Shown: in pieces, positions 36,801 through 48,536 of the stretch
How the letters are laid out: every line of letters starts with the position of its first letter
Numbering within the stretch: position 1 is the stretch's first letter
DNA from: Nageia nagi
Taxonomy: Eukaryota > Pinophyta
Direction of reading: 5' to 3'
Assembly (NCBI GenBank): GCA_050084985.1
Contig: JBITNC010000001.1
Span: 92,504,001-92,568,000 of the forward strand
Length of the DNA: 64,000 nucleotides
Translations under genes and position numbers: made by a program
The notes under the pieces: generated by a model
Told to the model about the DNA's origin: nothing
The model's input: only the letters and a program-made list of their open reading frames with translations
Databases searched by the model: none

Positions 36801-37453
36801 AACATTGAGTTAGAATTGCAACGTAAGGGGAAGAATAAGATCAAGAGGTACATGGACCATGTTCAATATTTACATAAGGAAAAAATAGGTAAGGACTTAG
36901 AAATGGACACACAAAATATCATAGATACAAAACCATCAGTAGGGTTGAAGAAAGCTAGAAGCCTAAAATTACATAAGGAGATGTTGGAAGAGGCAAAACT
37001 AAAACAAGGAGCTAGATGTGAGAAGTATGAGGAGATGGGAAAGAATTTGGACCTAAAGAAGATCCTCCTCAAGTGAACTTATACTCCCTTCTACAAGTTT
37101 AGATATAAATAAATGATATAGTTAATAGGACTAGGAGTGTTGTTTTGCTTTACTGTTTATGTTATTTATTTTGTTTACTTTGCTCACTTTGCAATATATA
37201 GAATGCTAAAAGGGAGGTATCAATGAACCCAATTTTAAAGGGGTGGAATGGTATCTACATACATAAAAGGCACAATATGGGGACCTCTTTTACTTACAAT
37301 ATTTTTCAATGTTGTTTATGCTTTTTCTAAGTTATGGCAGCTGCTCAGTAGTAGTAGTAGGTTAGAGAATGCAACTTATAAAGTTAAAATTCATCTTTGG
37401 ATTAATGCTTATAAGTGTGACCATGTTAAGGGGACCATTTTCAAGTGTCAACA
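33805..37453 (+). mobile_element. 3.65-kb insertion of unknown class carrying a large decayed coding region
   Basis: Defined by comparison: it splits the second copy of a repeat that is continuous at 3632-5590. The ends read TGTTGA...TCAACA, a six-base inverted pair of the form found at LTR-element and some transposon ends. I see no long terminal repeats, no primer site and no target duplication (flanks gtaca and atatt). It contains the pseudogene at 35101-37076. 33805-35100 has no recognisable coding sequence. The exact edges may be off by several bases. Confidence 0.5.
35101..37076 (+). pseudogene. Stop-riddled but frame-conserved coding region, unnamed repeat family (copy 1)
   Basis: From 35101 (MGGNLVQLEPSSLNKFK) to about 35450 the reading is in one frame. 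After a single one-base shift it continues in another frame to the stop at 37074-37076. Segments: EISMEIARTWENGR and YMLFNLESIMEVIFLPNERI near 35210-35330; WDYVASILIKYISLEGRYKI near 35455-35510; INKVNFPLFIFNSLVISIEK near 35560-35620; basic linkers; EILRAKEFILSLMSSEAREN near 36365-36425; a Lys/Glu-rich C-terminus (36816-37076, open). Many stops interrupt it. The layout resembles the minus-strand copy at 41335-42540. The first half loosely recalls plant transposon-linked mobile-domain proteins, but I cannot assign a function. Confidence 0.55.
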
Positions 37454-39140
37454 ATATTTACTAAAAGAGAACTTCATATTAAATTCCATATTAATTTGTA
37501 AGGGAATAATTATGATTCTCAATAATATCTTAACAGCTATCCATAATAAATCAAAATATTCTCTCCTAATAAGTATTTCAATGCTAAGGTGGATGGTTGG
37601 TTTACCTTTATTCAAAGCTAAAGATGCCACTGAACCATCATGATTGCACCTCTACTCACCCATATTGAGTAAAATATCACACTATGGGTAGATAATGGGA
37701 CATCAAGTGCAAAGAAAATGTTTACAAAAATTCACCTCATCTATAAAACACATTTATTCAACCCAACATTGTTACTTGAAAAATAATGGAGTTAAATCCA
37801 CAAATGGGTATTAGGCATAAATTCTATTACTATTACAACTTATCCCAACTATACCAAACATAGCTTTGCTCTTATGAATATGATGCAAATTCTTGGGTTC
37901 AAATAAAATCCCTTATTAATATAAAATAAACATCACCCATTTTCTTCCCATCCTTGCCAAATTCTTTCCCAAGGATTCACAATACAAAGAAATCATGGCT
38001 TTAGGTTTCATAAGGTTTTCATTTAGTCCTACATAAAGTTATCCCTATAAATTTATGGTTCAACATAGACCCAGGAAGAGAGAGAAAAAAATCATACAAA
38101 ATAACTATCATCATTTTACCTTTCCCATGAGGAATCCTCCTATTTAAAACATTCAAAAATACTTCTATTGGTTGGATTATTACATCATAGTTAGATAAAA
38201 CATGAGAATATGAATAAAGAAGTACAATATTATTCACATGCCTTAAGTATTAAAATATAAAATAGTACATAATATGATCAAGAATTATAACAATAGTCAA
38301 GAAATATAACAATAACTTTAGCAAATAAATGATAAAATTAGAATGAGCACCTAAATATTAAATTAGAGAAGAATGTGGAGAAATGTGTTCCTTTCTACAT
38401 AGGATCCAAGACCAATTTTGAAAAAAATGAGAAAGGTGTATCTTTTTCAAAGTCCCTAGGGTATTTATAGGAAAAATTGACATAATAATCCTAAATAAGT
38501 TACTATTGAACCACCTCATGCTTCTTTCTATTGGGGAACATAAGAATTTTAGTTTTGTAGTGGAATTTATTAAACTTATGTTTGTAAACCTCAAGGCTCA
38601 AATAGTTATTCAATTTTTTATACAACTCATACAAAATTCCAAGATATATGGGAGGGGGGAATACTTAGATTCTAGGATAGATTATTAATTCTTTTCCACA
38701 TCACCCCTAGATTAAATATTTTTTTCCCATCCCTAAAATTATTTCAAGTAGAAATAAAATACCTTTGTGAAAAATCAAATTTATTTATATAAATTATTTT
38801 ATTGCAATATTTTATGAAATTAATTAATTCTCCATATAAATTAAAATTCATAATAAATATTTTTGCATATAGTTTTACCTATGAAGATTGCCTGACCTAC
38901 AAGGTAAATTTATTAGTGCACACATAAAGATCAAAAACATCATAGGGATCATACTTCATGTACACAAAACATGAAATATAACTATATTATTTATGGTATC
39001 CTCTATGGGCTATACACCATTCAATGACCAATCATTTCCTCACTCTTATTGATTTATTCCCATAACCAACTTATCTTTGGTTCACTTGGATCTCTAATAT
39101 AACTCCCATACTAAGTCAACCTATAACATGTGTCAAAACA

Positions 39141-40035
39141 ACAACAACACCAACCTATAAGATATGTTAAAATAATCATCTACATGTTTTGAAAATCATG
39201 AACATTTTTGCTAATACAAATCATTTTTTTAATAATACAATGATACTTGTACCTAATACAACTCATTTTCCTATAAACATAATTACATATCCACTTAATA
39301 CTTCTCAATTTACTAACAATATAACTTCACCTAATGCAAATAGCTCTCAAAGTCAAGAAAATTAGGTTTAGCCTTGATGTAAATGGAAACAAAAGGTTGA
39401 TGATGATGTGGATTGGCTAAAAATTTTGATAGAGAACCCTCCAAATACTCCTACAAATGGGATGTAGTTTCCAATTATTATTAATGATTCACAAAATTAA
39501 TACTCCAACTTTTCTTTCCCACTCAACTCTAATGCAATTGAAAATTCTTTAAGAAGAAAAAGAGTTAGCTTAGTCCTTCATATAAAAATAAGGGTGCATC
39601 TCAAGAGATACAATAATTTAATCTAAATATTGATTCCTAAGAAATGCACAATATGAATTTCCAAGATTAAAAGAATGTGGTCAAATAAAATCAACACAAA
39701 TTACACTCAAATATGTATCTAGTAAGTGAAAATAAGTATTTATTTATGATAGAAATCATTTTTTATAAATGCTAATTTTATGTCTTCTTGCAGATGACCT
39801 CGAAGAATCAACACATAGGCACTTTTCATTCATGAGAACATTGACTACAACTATTGGGGAGACTCACATTGCAAAATGAATTTTGATCATAAGAGTCAAG
39901 TTCCATGTTTTGTGGCCATTTTTGTTGTAGGAATTCGAATATCACTTCCATTTAATTTATGTAGACCTATATGGTACATTAATATTTTGTGGACAATGTT
40001 GTTGTAGAAATTTGATATATACATTATTGTTCAAT
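39141..40035. other. Anonymous AT-rich sequence
   Basis: No recognised domain. On the plus strand a short stretch near 39395-39460 reads DDDVDWLKILIENPPNTPTNG before a stop, and could be the tail of a lost gene, but nothing supports it further. Confidence 0.3.
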
Positions 40036-40190
40036 ATAAATAAGTTCATACTTTTTTTATGAGAGACACCATCTTTTATAAATAGGTTCATACATATATT
40101 TTTATGAGAAGCACCATCTATTATAAATACATTCATACACACTTTATTTTGTGAGAGACACCATGAATGTTTAATATAAACATATTCATA
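40036..40190. repeat. Short tandem repeat, about 3.3 units of 42-53 bp
   Basis: Units begin ataaata..ttcata at 40036, 40078, 40123 and 40176, and share a gagagacaccat or gagaagcaccat core. The repeated frame on the minus strand (SHKN.CMNLFI) is a by-product of the repeat. Confidence 0.7.
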
Positions 40191-41334
40191 TTGGATGCTC
40201 TTTTTTGGCTATATGTGCAACATTTCATCTCATAAAAAAACTTTAAAAAATTTGCAATTTGATTCTATGCAAGAAATTTTAAAAGTAGATATAAATAACT
40301 TAATATGGAGTAAAACAATGAAGAAATTATTTGAGTTCATGTTTATATTTTTGTGCTATAGTTCTTTTAAACAATGGAAAATGAATTTGACAATTATGAG
40401 TATGAAAATTAAATATGAAGACTATATTATTACCTATTGGAAACAAACTTGAACATGTTTTGTGATAAATAACCTTATATAAAGGAAATCGAAAATCATA
40501 ATGGAAAGATTGGAGATAAAAATGTGATAACTTTTATATATCAAAATGTGAAATTTGTATAACCAAGATCTTATTGAATGCAATATGTGAATAGCTTTCA
40601 GTAGTGTATGTATATATATATACAAGAGTACAACTATGCTTGATATTAAATCTTTAACATCAAATTATCTATTCTATTAAAGGAGTTTGGTATATAATGT
40701 TTTTTTATTAATAATAAAGTATATTAATAAAAAAGGGATTTTTAGAATCCCAACATTTTTACATCAATTAGTGTATTGAAAAAGACATACAAAGTATCAT
40801 CTCGACTCCACAATTACATAAGGTACATTTGCACAAAATGGCCTAACCCATCAGAGTGAAGCATGCACTCTCCTCCAAAATTCACATATTTGCATAATCC
40901 ATGGCCTTTGGATATTATATACCACTAATCAACATAGACAAGGAATTCACAATACAAACATAATCAACCAAAAAAATTCACATAGACTCGCTTGAGAAAA
41001 AAACACCACCTTACATCCACTATAACATAAACTAAATAAGAAATACAAAAAATGCTACTCCCAAGAACATCCCAAAACTAATTTAAATGAGGTTCATGTC
41101 CTCATCCATTTTGAACTTAAAGGTTAGTTTCATGAAGTTTTTTTTATAAAACTCCATGTATAATGTATCCTCCATAAGGATTACAAGAGGAATTTCTAGT
41201 TTCACAATCTCATATTGCTTGCTTCACTCTCATCTCTCTCTAATTGCTTTAACTAACATTTTATTATGTAGAGATTTGTATTTTGGTATCAAGATTAGCA
41301 TATATTTCACCCCTATCTTTCTTGGATTAGGAAT
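40191..41334. other. Non-coding stretch with a hairpin
   Basis: No convincing gene. It includes a perfect 12-base AT palindrome at 40701-40734 followed by gggatttttagaatccc, another small stem. Read on the minus strand these lie about 600 bases past the end of the pseudogene at 41335 and could be the 3' end of its transposable unit. Confidence 0.35.
40701..40734. repeat. AT-rich inverted repeat
   Basis: ttttttattaat (40701-40712) and attaataaaaaa (40723-40734) are exact complements around a 10-base loop. Such hairpins arise easily in sequence this AT-rich. Confidence 0.6.
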
Positions 41335-42540
41335 TCATACAATGTTTATTGGATCATTCACCTCCACTTGTTGAGTCCTCGCACATATTTGCACCTTCTT
41401 GGTTGTCACTTCTATGAGAGCTTGCAGTTCTTTATTAGAAATTCTAAGTAAGCTCAAGTTACTAGGGGTATTGATATCTTTATATATATCCTTATACACC
41501 TCCTTTCCTTTCTTACTTTCAATATTTTTCCTATATTCTTCAAACATTAAAGCCTTTTTATACCTTATTTTTTTGGCCATCCCTCTCCTATCTTCTTTCA
41601 CCACCTTAGCTTTTGAGTTAGAGCATCTCATTCTTCTGCTCTTAATTACCCATCTCTCCCTAATCTCTAATAGAAGATTAGCCACTTCCTCATCCTTCAT
41701 CACTTCAAGGGATTCAAATTCATCTTCTTTACCTACATTATCCTACTCATCCATCAGCATAGCCTTAGTCTTTCCATTCTTAACCCTTTGAAAGTTTCAA
41801 TTTGCATGCAATTCCTTTCCCCTTCTTAGGATTCTCTAAGGCTATTTAGACCTAGACAAATTGTAAACTAACTTGATAATTTATTGGTGCAAGGGGATGC
41901 CATTTGTATTACCTTTACTCCTATTCATAGAGACCTCCAATGAATGATAAATTAAGAAAGGAAAATTGACCACCTCATCAACTTTGAGTCTAAAATAATT
42001 CAAAAGCCCAAAGTGGTATGCATATACCACTTTATGGAAACCCTCAATCATTACATAATGAATAAAATCTCTCATAACTTTGTCCTAGTGATTTGGAAAT
42101 CTTGTCCTCTCAAATCTTGGCCCTGATTTCACAAAGTCCTCCCCCTACATTCTAAACTTTAAAATCTCCTCCAATTTTCTTAGCTTTGACTCCCTTTTAA
42201 TTTTCTTTCCTTAATTTAGCATGTAGATTGCCTTTTCCACTACTTCACAGCTAAAATCAAGGTCCACTAAGTTAATATTATAGTGCCCATTCACCCACTT
42301 CTTTGCTACCTCTAATGAGAGACTCAAATCAAATCCTTTGTAGGATTCCATAAAATCCCTTAATCCCACCTCACATAAAATTTCATAGAATATTGCATTC
42401 TTCCTCACCAGCTTCATGTTTTCTAGCTTAGTTTCATGAATTTACCCCCAATACTTTAATCAAGCTCTATAATTTGGTAATTTTCTTGCTAAACTACTCT
42501 AGAATTTACCAAATTGAGGATGATGGCTACCATCATTCAT
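41335..42540 (-). pseudogene. Stop-riddled but frame-conserved coding region, unnamed repeat family (copy 2)
   Basis: One minus-strand frame runs from an ATG at 42538-42540 to a stop at 41335-41337, about 400 codons with roughly a dozen in-frame stops and no frameshift. Parts: LARKLPNY near 42480; MKLVRKNAIFYEILCEVGLR (42417-); LSLSLEVAKKWVNGHYNINL; a Lys/Arg-rich stretch; MRDFIHYVMIEGFHKVVYAY (42075-); EVVNFPFLIYHSLEVSMNRS; IPLHQ and IKLVYN near 41880; a charged C-terminal half that may form a coiled coil (41703-41335, open 122 codons). Several stops sit where Trp or Gln would fit. It resembles copy 1 at 35101-37076 in order and in key segments. Function unknown. Confidence 0.55.
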
Positions 42541-43992
42541 CACTTATGATGTGATGTTGATTTGATTTCCATTTGTTATGAGTACTACCACTGATAGTCC
42601 TTGATCCATTGGATGATAATTAATATCCATATGCCACCTTATCATCCATTTTGAATCAATTAAAGTCACACACTACATTTATCTCCATCACATTAAAACA
42701 CCAAATGGCCATCAAGACTTTTAATCCCCTCTCATAAAAATTTGAGATTTTATTTATATGGTATTCAACATATTTAAAATTGATCCTACATTTTTTATTC
42801 TTAATACATTCAACCCTATATTTGGATTATCCCTTAAACAAATTAATTTTAGTATTATTTTTGTTTCACTTTCTTTCTATTTGAAAATCCTAGTATTATG
42901 CTTCTTCCATAGCTTCCAATGATAGTGGACCTATAGCACATTTCTAACTTATTTTTCACCTATAATACTTTTTATTTCTATCCAATTTATTAGTGCTTAT
43001 TATATTGTACTATATTTTAATCTTCCATACCTTATCCCCTCCACCAAGAGCTTGGTATATAACTTGAATTTATATATCAATAAAGTAATTTCTTTTAAAA
43101 TTTTAATAAACTTGTCAAATGAAATACATAGCAAATAAGTTATTTGGATTTTCAATGTGTGTGTATGATGAAAACAACTTGATATTAGTTATTTATCTAA
43201 TTACTAACATATAATAATGCGATTCACCCAAAATGGTTCATCACTCTCTCAAAAATGATGGATGAGGACCAAAGCTGCAACACCAATGCTATGAGGGGAT
43301 TTGACCCATTGTGATGATGATGGGGTTGATATGGTAGACCTGCAAGAATATAAATATTAATGGGGGCCTCAACACTCTAGTCCCTTAAGGTCTTAGAGTA
43401 TGCTCAAAGAGAGGTGTTAAACCTTCTTGATGGAATTTATACCCCATATCCCATAATCAAATTGTTGATAGAAAATAAGGGAATTCCTACAATGCAATGT
43501 GATATGCTCATGCTATGCTAAGATCATGATAATATGATAAAATAAGCTAATCTACCATTAATCTAGCCTAGAAACATGATACATGCTCACAAAAATATAA
43601 TAGAGAAGAATACAAGTGTTCTATTCCTCAAAAATAGCTCCATGTGGTCTCCAACACCTACAATAATGCTCAAAACATGTCCAAGGGTGTGATAGGGTGT
43701 GTTATGGCTAAGATAGTTGACTGGTAATGGATAAGGCTAGATAATAGTCTAATGGCTCAAGTGAAAATAATCAGGAGGAAAACTAGGCAAGAAATGGATT
43801 TTGAAATTACATTTTATAGGTTGGATGTCATACTAGTGTGTTGATTGACTAATTGGTAGGTCGATTAGACAGTTGATGGGCCAATCCTAAACCAAAATCA
43901 TAAATTTAATAAGAGCTATGATAGGATGATGAGGTGAGGATGAAAAGACACAAAATGATGTAGGATGAAAGGAAAATTTTGAGGCACTTATA
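42541..43992. other. Anonymous AT-rich sequence; possible LTR at right edge
   Basis: No coding domain. The right edge, read on the minus strand, starts TCTATAAGTGCCTCAAAA, which loosely resembles the LTR start TGTAGATGCCTAAAAA at 49951 and follows a purine tract. Alignment by eye of the following 200 bases with 49096-49951 shows no clear similarity. Confidence 0.3.
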
Positions 43993-43994
43993 GA

Positions 43995-44006
43995 TTCCCC
44001 CTTTTG
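43995..44006 (-). promoter_or_regulatory. Candidate polypurine tract
   Basis: caaaagggggaa on the minus strand lies directly before an LTR-like start. It could be the 3' primer of the minus-strand gag element to the right (46370-48536). Confidence 0.35.
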
Positions 44007-44224
44007 AGGTGAATGTTGCAAGACTCAACTCAAAAGCTACCAAGGAAGATGATGATGAAATGATGAAAGGATGAAAAGATAAAATGATGAGACAATAAAA
44101 TAATGATGATAATCAATGACTAATAATGTTTTGCTAATAGAAAAGGAAATATGGAGGTACACAAACCTACCACATGTTAAGGCTACACTAGGATTCTCAT
44201 GATTTGAGGTGAGTCAAGGATGAC

Positions 44225-45200
44225 TTTGCTCCATGATTAATGGAAAGTAAAGCCAAACCATGGTAATAATGAGCTTATTGTAAAAGAATAGAAAAATGAT
44301 GGTCTTGCCCTATGTTGAATAGAAAGAAAGGTCTAGTAAGGATAAATCTTAGCCCATGCTCAATGGAAAGTAAGAGATGATCCTAGTGATAAGATCTTGT
44401 CCATGCTCAATGGAAACCAAGAGAATATAACTATGATCAAAGTGATGTGTGTGCAATTTGTTATGATACAACAAGCTGACATAGTCATTTCAATGGTACC
44501 TATGGCAATAACAACTCATGGTGCCAACACTATCGTATCGTAACTAGTCAGTACCATAATAAAAGGATAGATGATAACATAAAAGAAAGGTAGCTATGAC
44601 TATAACACTTCACAATGCCAAAATTGTTGTGTCATAATCAATTGGTATAAAAGAAAAATATAAATGATACATAAAAGCAAATGACCTCTACTTTGCCCCA
44701 GCAATTGAAGGGTGATATAATACATGATTTTTCTTTTCCCCAATAGTTGAAGGGTGACATAATTTTACCTTTCCCCATCAATCAAAGTGTGAAATGATAA
44801 ATTTTACCCCATGCTCAATGGAAAGCAAGAGAAATGATAAAATATACATAAAAAAAAAGTGAATGATCTCTACTTTGCCCTAATATCCAAAGGGTGATAT
44901 AATTATTCTTTGCCCCAATAGTCAAAGGGTGAATTGATCAAGCATAGGCTCATATACTTACTAAGCATTGGATTGTAGCATGCAAGCATATAATGCCTAA
45001 ATAGATAAGATAAATATTCTCAAAAGATAACCTTGCCCATGCTCAATGGAAAGTAAGGAATATGATAGGATCTTTCCCCATGCTCAATGGAAAGTAAGAG
45101 TTGCTAATGATACTAATAAGGTATTGCCCCATGTTCAATGGAAAGTAAGAATTATTAGCAATAAGATCTTGCCCCATGCTTAATGGAAAGTAAGAGAAAT
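44225..45200. repeat. Interspersed minisatellite field with two motifs
   Basis: Motif 1, ttgccccatgctcaatggaaagtaag, recurs with small changes at about 44227, 44305, 44350, 44395, 44805, 45030, 45073, 45125 and 45170. Motif 2, tttgccccaatagtcaaagggtga, recurs at about 44690, 44735, 44770, 44873 and 44908. Units are separated by variable AT-rich spacers. Around 44520 and 44600 a longer unit with cgta(t/a)cgtaac or tgtcataatc also repeats. It lies 3' of the gag pseudogene in that element's orientation. Confidence 0.75.
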
Positions 45201-46369
45201 GATATCCATTATCAAAAGTGATAAAGATAAGGTCATGAAATATTATCTATCATTGATATGATAAGATGCCAATGCAATATTGGTGAAAGAACACAAGGTA
45301 ATGTCAATAAAACATCATCAATTCACTGATAAGATGTTGATTGATCATGATAATAAATCTTGAATACATGATAAGATGATATTAAAGAGATGATTAATAA
45401 ATACCAAAGATATGATTATGATAATAAATGATTTGCTAGATTAAAGATATGGCACAAGATAAAAGATAAATAAAATGATAGAACATAAGTGATAAAGGAT
45501 AAAATGATATAATGATGATTATTTAATGATTAACCAATGATGATAGAGTGAGCAAAGAGATTCATCCATATCAAATCCATTATCACATGCTCCATTAGAC
45601 TAACTTTCTCTTATAAATCATGATAGTTAACAATTTATGATCAATCCCAAAGGAATGATATAAGGCAACTCGATAAATGATTGTGACCTAAGTAGTTATG
45701 TCCTCATTGGGAATGAGGTCCATGGGAAGTGATAATGATGTTAAGTCAAATGAAACTCAAGTATAAGTGCCTATAATGACATGATTAGGATGCTAATATG
45801 ATAGGTATACTTGATGAAAGTGGAAAAAGATAATGAGGAGGGGATAATGATGAAAACATGATGAAGAAAATAACAAGAAAGGGGGAAGACACCTTAGGAC
45901 AAATATGAGGAAAATGGTACAAATATATAAAACAAAGATAATGATACGATGATGTGATAGAGTGATGAGGAAACATGCCACACAAAGGTAAAGATAGGGC
46001 TAGTGTTATCAATAAGTGATGAAAAAGATGAAATATTATGATGGTGGGAGATGAGTGACTATTTTCCTACCCTTCAATCTCCACTAGGGGATGATCACAA
46101 ATGAGGAGTAGGTTCTAGTATCAACTCCTAAGATGATAAGATCACAAACAAGTTATGATGATATGATGATAAGATATGATAGCATTAAATAAAAAAAGAT
46201 AACACAAAGTTAAGGATAAGGATACCATGTCAAATTTCTCAATCAAAAAAGGTACCATAAGAGGATGGAGGACCTACCTAATGGTAATCCTACTCATGTG
46301 ATGCTATGCTTTGATCATGACTAGGTAGAGGATTTTTGAAGATCTCCAAATGTTGATTAGGTGGTATGA
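45201..46369. other. Purine-rich, gatgat/gataag-rich sequence
   Basis: Low-complexity plus-strand purine-rich sequence with many gatga and gataagat words. Open frames on the minus strand at 45785-46012 are composition artefacts. No gene recognised. Confidence 0.45.
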
Positions 46370-48536
46370 TTGGTGCTCCTATTGATACTCAACCATCATC
46401 TATAATATCTTGGATTTCATGCTTTAATCGCATGGACTCATCTGTGTTGTGTCCACTTTACCAATGAAACTCACAAAACTCATTTACATTATACCAAGAC
46501 CTTGATGATTTCCAAGATTTTATTTGATTGGGGGTAATGTGAAAAGATTGCTTCTAATAACTTGGTTAAAATATCCAATAATGACTCCCCAAAGGAGTGA
46601 AGTTTCTTCTTGACCTTGGATGAAGGGGTTTCTCTTGCTCACACATGGTTTATTAATCCAAATTCATTTGATTGACTTTGTAAGAGGGTTGACTAGATTT
46701 TTGCTCATGATATGCTTGAGAGTTATCATTACGCTATTGATTTTGATCTTAATTCTTCTTGCATAATTTGATTTCACCTAATTAGATCTTGACTTCCTCA
46801 ATAAGATTTTCTTTTTATAAGGCATCCTTAAAATATTTATGTTGTTGGATTTGCAAGGTGGATCCTATACTCTTGTTACAACTCTTACAAAAGATCATAG
46901 GAAGCTCCTCTTGTAGCAAGAAATATAGTAAATATATTATGATTGCTCTCCGTATTACCATATAATGTTGATAAACTCATCATCATATTGATGTAACCTT
47001 GTTAATTCCATGATAGATGATCTTTTCCTTATTTTGAAAGCAAAATGGTGCAAGAAGAGACTTGTTAATTTCTCAAAGGAATAGATGCTATGTTAGGGAA
47101 AGTTGTTATACTAATCCAAGGCTTGGCCTACAAAATTTATTGAAAAATATACTAAGCATGAGGAAATCATAATTTCTTATGAGATAGTAAGAATATTTTA
47201 ATTTATTCAAGTTCTCTCTTAGATCTTATTTCTATTTGAACTTGTCTATTTGAGGGATCTCAAATTTATAGCTAAATTGCTTGATTGGAACCATGGGATT
47301 GATAGGTGCATTGCAAATTGATTGATAAGATAAGGCACTTTTGCTTTGATTATTGATCCTTGATTTCATGTCATGCAATCTCTTTAATATACCATCATGA
47401 ATTACTTGAGATTGTTGGTTTACCATGCTTTGCATTTGATAGGATGGTTGATGGTAGTCTTGTTGTATAAGTTTTCCCAAGGGTTGTTTCTATATTAGAT
47501 TGGGAACAAATTGACCTTGTGGTTGAGTTATTTGGTTGATGTATCCTTGACTTTGACTTTGATATGATGGATGATGCGCATGATGAAGAGGAGAAGAAAG
47601 ACTCATACCTTCATAAGGTTGATCAATGATACCTTGAGAGATCAATTGTTGAAAGTTGCCTTAGATTTGATTTTGATGAATATCATGTTGGCTTGGATGA
47701 AGGGAAGAATCAATTTGGCCAATATAGAGAACTTGATTTGATTGAATTAAATTATGATGTGGAATTATCAAAGAAGAGAGATCATAATGTAGCCCTAGAC
47801 CATGAGAAACAAGAGGAAAATGTCACACAATATGGGGATTAGATGAACCAAGAGGCCTAATGTGATGAATGTGGTGGTGGATGGTGATCATGATGATTGA
47901 TGATGAGTTGTGCATTTGATGACAAAGGAGGGGAACTTTATGATAAATATATGGCTAGGTTAATGGAGATACCAGTTATTAAAAAGGTTAGTAAATGATT
48001 TGGGTTGTTGTAACAAGTGGTTATGGGGTAACCAAAGAAGGTTTAGGATCAAAATGTGAAGGACCATGATGATGAACCACATCCTAAGGATGAGGAGGAA
48101 AGGACACACTAGGACCAAAATGATGTTGAAGGATGAATTATTCAAATCGAAAAACCAAGGTCTCTTGAATAATAGTATTATAAAAAAATTCATTCTTGAT
48201 GGATGAAGGAAGACTTTGAAACAAAGGATGGAACCTAATTTCACTAGCCAATTGGGGACCAAAAGGCATAGTAGCTTAATGAGGAGAAGAAAGATCAAAA
48301 GGAGAATGATGAAATGACTAGCTAAAAAGATGAGAAGGGCTAGATATGTGGGAGGTAGGGGTGGTTGGCCTAGAAGGAAGGGGTTGATAAGGTGGCTCTA
48401 GGTCTATGTATTCCTCTTTATCTTTCTCTAATTTATCAGATCTAGGGGTAGCTACCACATTCACATTAGGCTCCCTATCAAATTTCCAAGGTTTAAACAA
48501 CCTTAGCAAGAATGGAACAAAAGGAAAGAACAACAT
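46370..48536 (-). pseudogene. gag of a minus-strand Ty3/Gypsy-type element (frame-conserved, many stops)
   Basis: The frame that opens at 48536 is the same frame used at 47480-47232 and at the knuckle near 46475. The N-terminal part is rich in Pro, His, Ser and Gln (EPPYQPLPSRPTTPTS near 48400; HHAHHPSYQSQSQGY near 47570). A middle open part, 47480-47232, ends IKQFSYKFEIPQIDKFK. Near 46390-46475 comes FCEFHW.SGHNTDE, then LKHEIQDIIDDG.VSIGAPI and PPNQHLEIFKNPLP, a gag knuckle region with Cys, His and His kept and the last Cys changed to Ser. The plus-strand element at 59.3 kb has a related segment. No pol follows in this orientation. Confidence 0.6.

Larger units (their letters stand above)
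33613..39140 (-). repeat. Second copy of the 3632-5590 LTR, interrupted
   Basis: 33613-33804 matches 3632-3820, and 37454-39140 matches about 3822-5445 in the same orientation, for example the tctcctaaTaagtatttcaatg-type stretch near 37560 against 3925. The middle (33805-37453) is absent from copy 1. The right end diverges near 39140, about 150 bp before the position of the copy 1 terminus, so this copy is truncated there. No primer site lies next to its left end, so it may be a solo LTR. Confidence 0.6.

Noticed and set aside
40701-40757. Rho-independent type terminator or LINE 3' end
   Set aside because: Hairpins of A and T are expected by chance here and no poly(A) tail or LINE reverse transcriptase was found nearby.
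41399-41791. 130-residue Ser/Leu-rich plus-strand frame
   Set aside because: It mirrors the charged C-terminal half of the minus-strand pseudogene, which has matching structure in the other copy at 35-37 kb; the plus-strand frame has no such support.
44225-45200. CRISPR-like array
   Set aside because: Repeats vary in sequence, spacing is irregular, two different motifs mix, and the context is a plant retroelement.
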